NCBI GenBank assembly: GCA_031263835.1
Contig: JAISEZ010000094.1
Coordinates: 1 to 6,122 of the forward strand
Origin: Tannerella sp.
GTDB taxonomy: Bacteria > Bacteroidota > Bacteroidia > Bacteroidales > Tannerellaceae
Direction: 5' to 3'
DNA length: 6,122 bases
The position numbers were made by a program, and so were the translations under genes. The notes beneath the pieces were generated by a model that was not told where the DNA came from, did not search any database, and worked only from the letters and a program-made list of their open reading frames with translations. This document shows positions 5,644-6,122 of the stretch, piece by piece; position 1 is the stretch's first letter, and every line of letters starts with the position of its first letter.

Positions 5644-5694
5644 GCTTTTCTCAAGCGTGCGGATTTGGGGAGGGTGGCCACGGTTCCTGCTGTT

Positions 5695-5790
5695 TTCCCT
5701 GTACTCTCCTCTTTCAGGGAATCAAAGCGTCCTTCCGGTGACACAGGGATTCTGTTTTTATCTTCCACACAGGTGGCTGAGTACAGGGAA
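5695..5790. repeat. 12-bp perfect inverted repeat in a gene-free stretch
   Basis: TTCCCTGTACTC (5695-5706) is matched exactly by its reverse complement GAGTACAGGGAA (5779-5790), with 72 bases between. The stretch 5650-5829 otherwise holds no gene I can support; short ORFs cross it on both strands without start signals or family resemblance. Confidence 0.45.
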
Positions 5791-5829
5791 TATGCTTTCC
5801 TTATCGAAAGGATGCAGGATAAGCTCCGG

Positions 5830-6039
5830 AGTGCACTTCGCACGTCATGGAGTGCACTCTGCGCATCACGGAGTGCACTCTGCGCATTACGGAGTGCACT
5901 CTGTTCATCACGGAGTGCACTCTGTACATCACGGAGTGCACTCTGCGAACCACGGAGTGCACTCTGCGCGCCACGGAGTGAACTCTGCGCGCCACGGAGT
6001 GAACTCCGCGATTCACGGAGTTCACTCCGCGAAGTCCGG
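5830..6039. repeat. Ten tandem 21-bp units, each with a GAGTKMACTC palindrome
   Basis: Ten contiguous units start at 5830, 5851, 5872, 5893, 5914, 5935, 5956, 5977, 5998 and 6019, with no insertions or deletions. Each unit carries, across its boundary, GGAGTGCACTCTG or a variant. GAGTGCACTC is a perfect 10-bp palindrome. Units 8-9 have GAGTGAACTC and unit 10 has its complement GAGTTCACTC. Variation is concentrated in a spacer of about six bases, while the palindrome arms GAGT and ACTC are kept except in unit 1 (ACTT). The 21-bp period equals two helical turns. Three reading frames stay open through it only because the unit is a multiple of three and lacks stops; they give heptapeptide repeats on either strand. 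It could be a binding array, a structured RNA or DNA, or a variable minisatellite. Confidence 0.85.
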
Positions 6040-6078
6040 AATAGAAGTGCACAGACAGTATCCTGAATCTTGAAATTT

Positions 6079-6107
6079 ATACTGCGCGGGGGGATAGTTT
6101 TGTGTAC
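6079..6107. repeat. Terminal motif in left-end orientation, element running off the right edge
   Basis: The sequence begins ATACTGCGCGG and continues to ATAGTTTTGTGTAC. It resembles the reverse complement of 5569-5596, sharing ATACTG, the GC-rich middle and ATAGTTTTGTG. Orientation suggests a left end, so a further related element probably continues beyond 6122. Confidence 0.5.
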
Positions 6108-6122
6108 GGGCGCGATTCTGTC

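Noticed and set aside
5830..6039. CRISPR array
   Set aside because: Units are contiguous 21-mers with only about six variable bases; there are no unique spacers of 25-40 bp, and no cas genes are in the window.
5657..6073. Heptapeptide-repeat proteins encoded by the 21-bp array on either strand
   Set aside because: Two plus-strand frames and one minus-strand frame are open together, which follows from a 21-bp unit without stops. No start signal or constrained frame is visible, and variation follows the palindrome, not codons.

Overview
The window looks like a chromosomal segment of a Bacteroidota bacterium, most likely of the order Bacteroidales. The reasons are a promoter that fits the TTTG-N20-TAnnTTTG pattern of Bacteroides-type sigma factors (634-665), near absence of Shine-Dalgarno sites, a Bacteroidales-style acyltransferase, and AT-rich heptamer and CACGGAG-type intergenic repeats of the kind seen in that group. 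The genes are GC-rich with a GC-rich third codon position. I cannot name a genus from the sequence alone.

Layout: (1) 1-185, the first 61 codons of a leftward gene that leaves the window. (2) 196-587, a repeat-filled divergent intergenic region bounded by 26-bp inverted repeats, with a CACGGAG inverted-repeat cluster inside. (3) 634-2270, a rightward promoter, a 123-aa conserved-looking protein of unknown function and a PlsC-like acyltransferase, probably one operon. (4) 2255-2362, a long heptamer-repeat hairpin between convergent genes; it supplies the last codons and the stop of the acyltransferase. (5) 2368-5230 on the minus strand, tldD followed by tldE with one base between them. This pair encodes the two subunits of the TldD/TldE heterodimeric metalloprotease, with a promoter -7 element just upstream of tldD. 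(6) 5276-6122, about 850 bp without a convincing gene. It holds a composite inverted-repeat structure (heptamer arrays, then a 207-bp palindromic MITE-like element, then another copy of the terminal motif), ten tandem 21-bp units each carrying the palindrome GAGTKMACTC, and a further terminal motif running off the right edge.

Functionally, the genes are ordinary housekeeping or accessory functions: lipid acyl transfer, and a TldD/E protease that in other bacteria degrades unfolded peptides and trims leader peptides. The unusual content is in the intergenic DNA. A degenerate family of terminal motifs (consensus about ATACTGYRCRCGG then GTTTTRTGCAT) occurs five times in 6 kb, a small palindromic element has paired base changes that preserve hairpins, and a helically phased palindrome array looks more like a protein-binding or structural DNA element than a gene.
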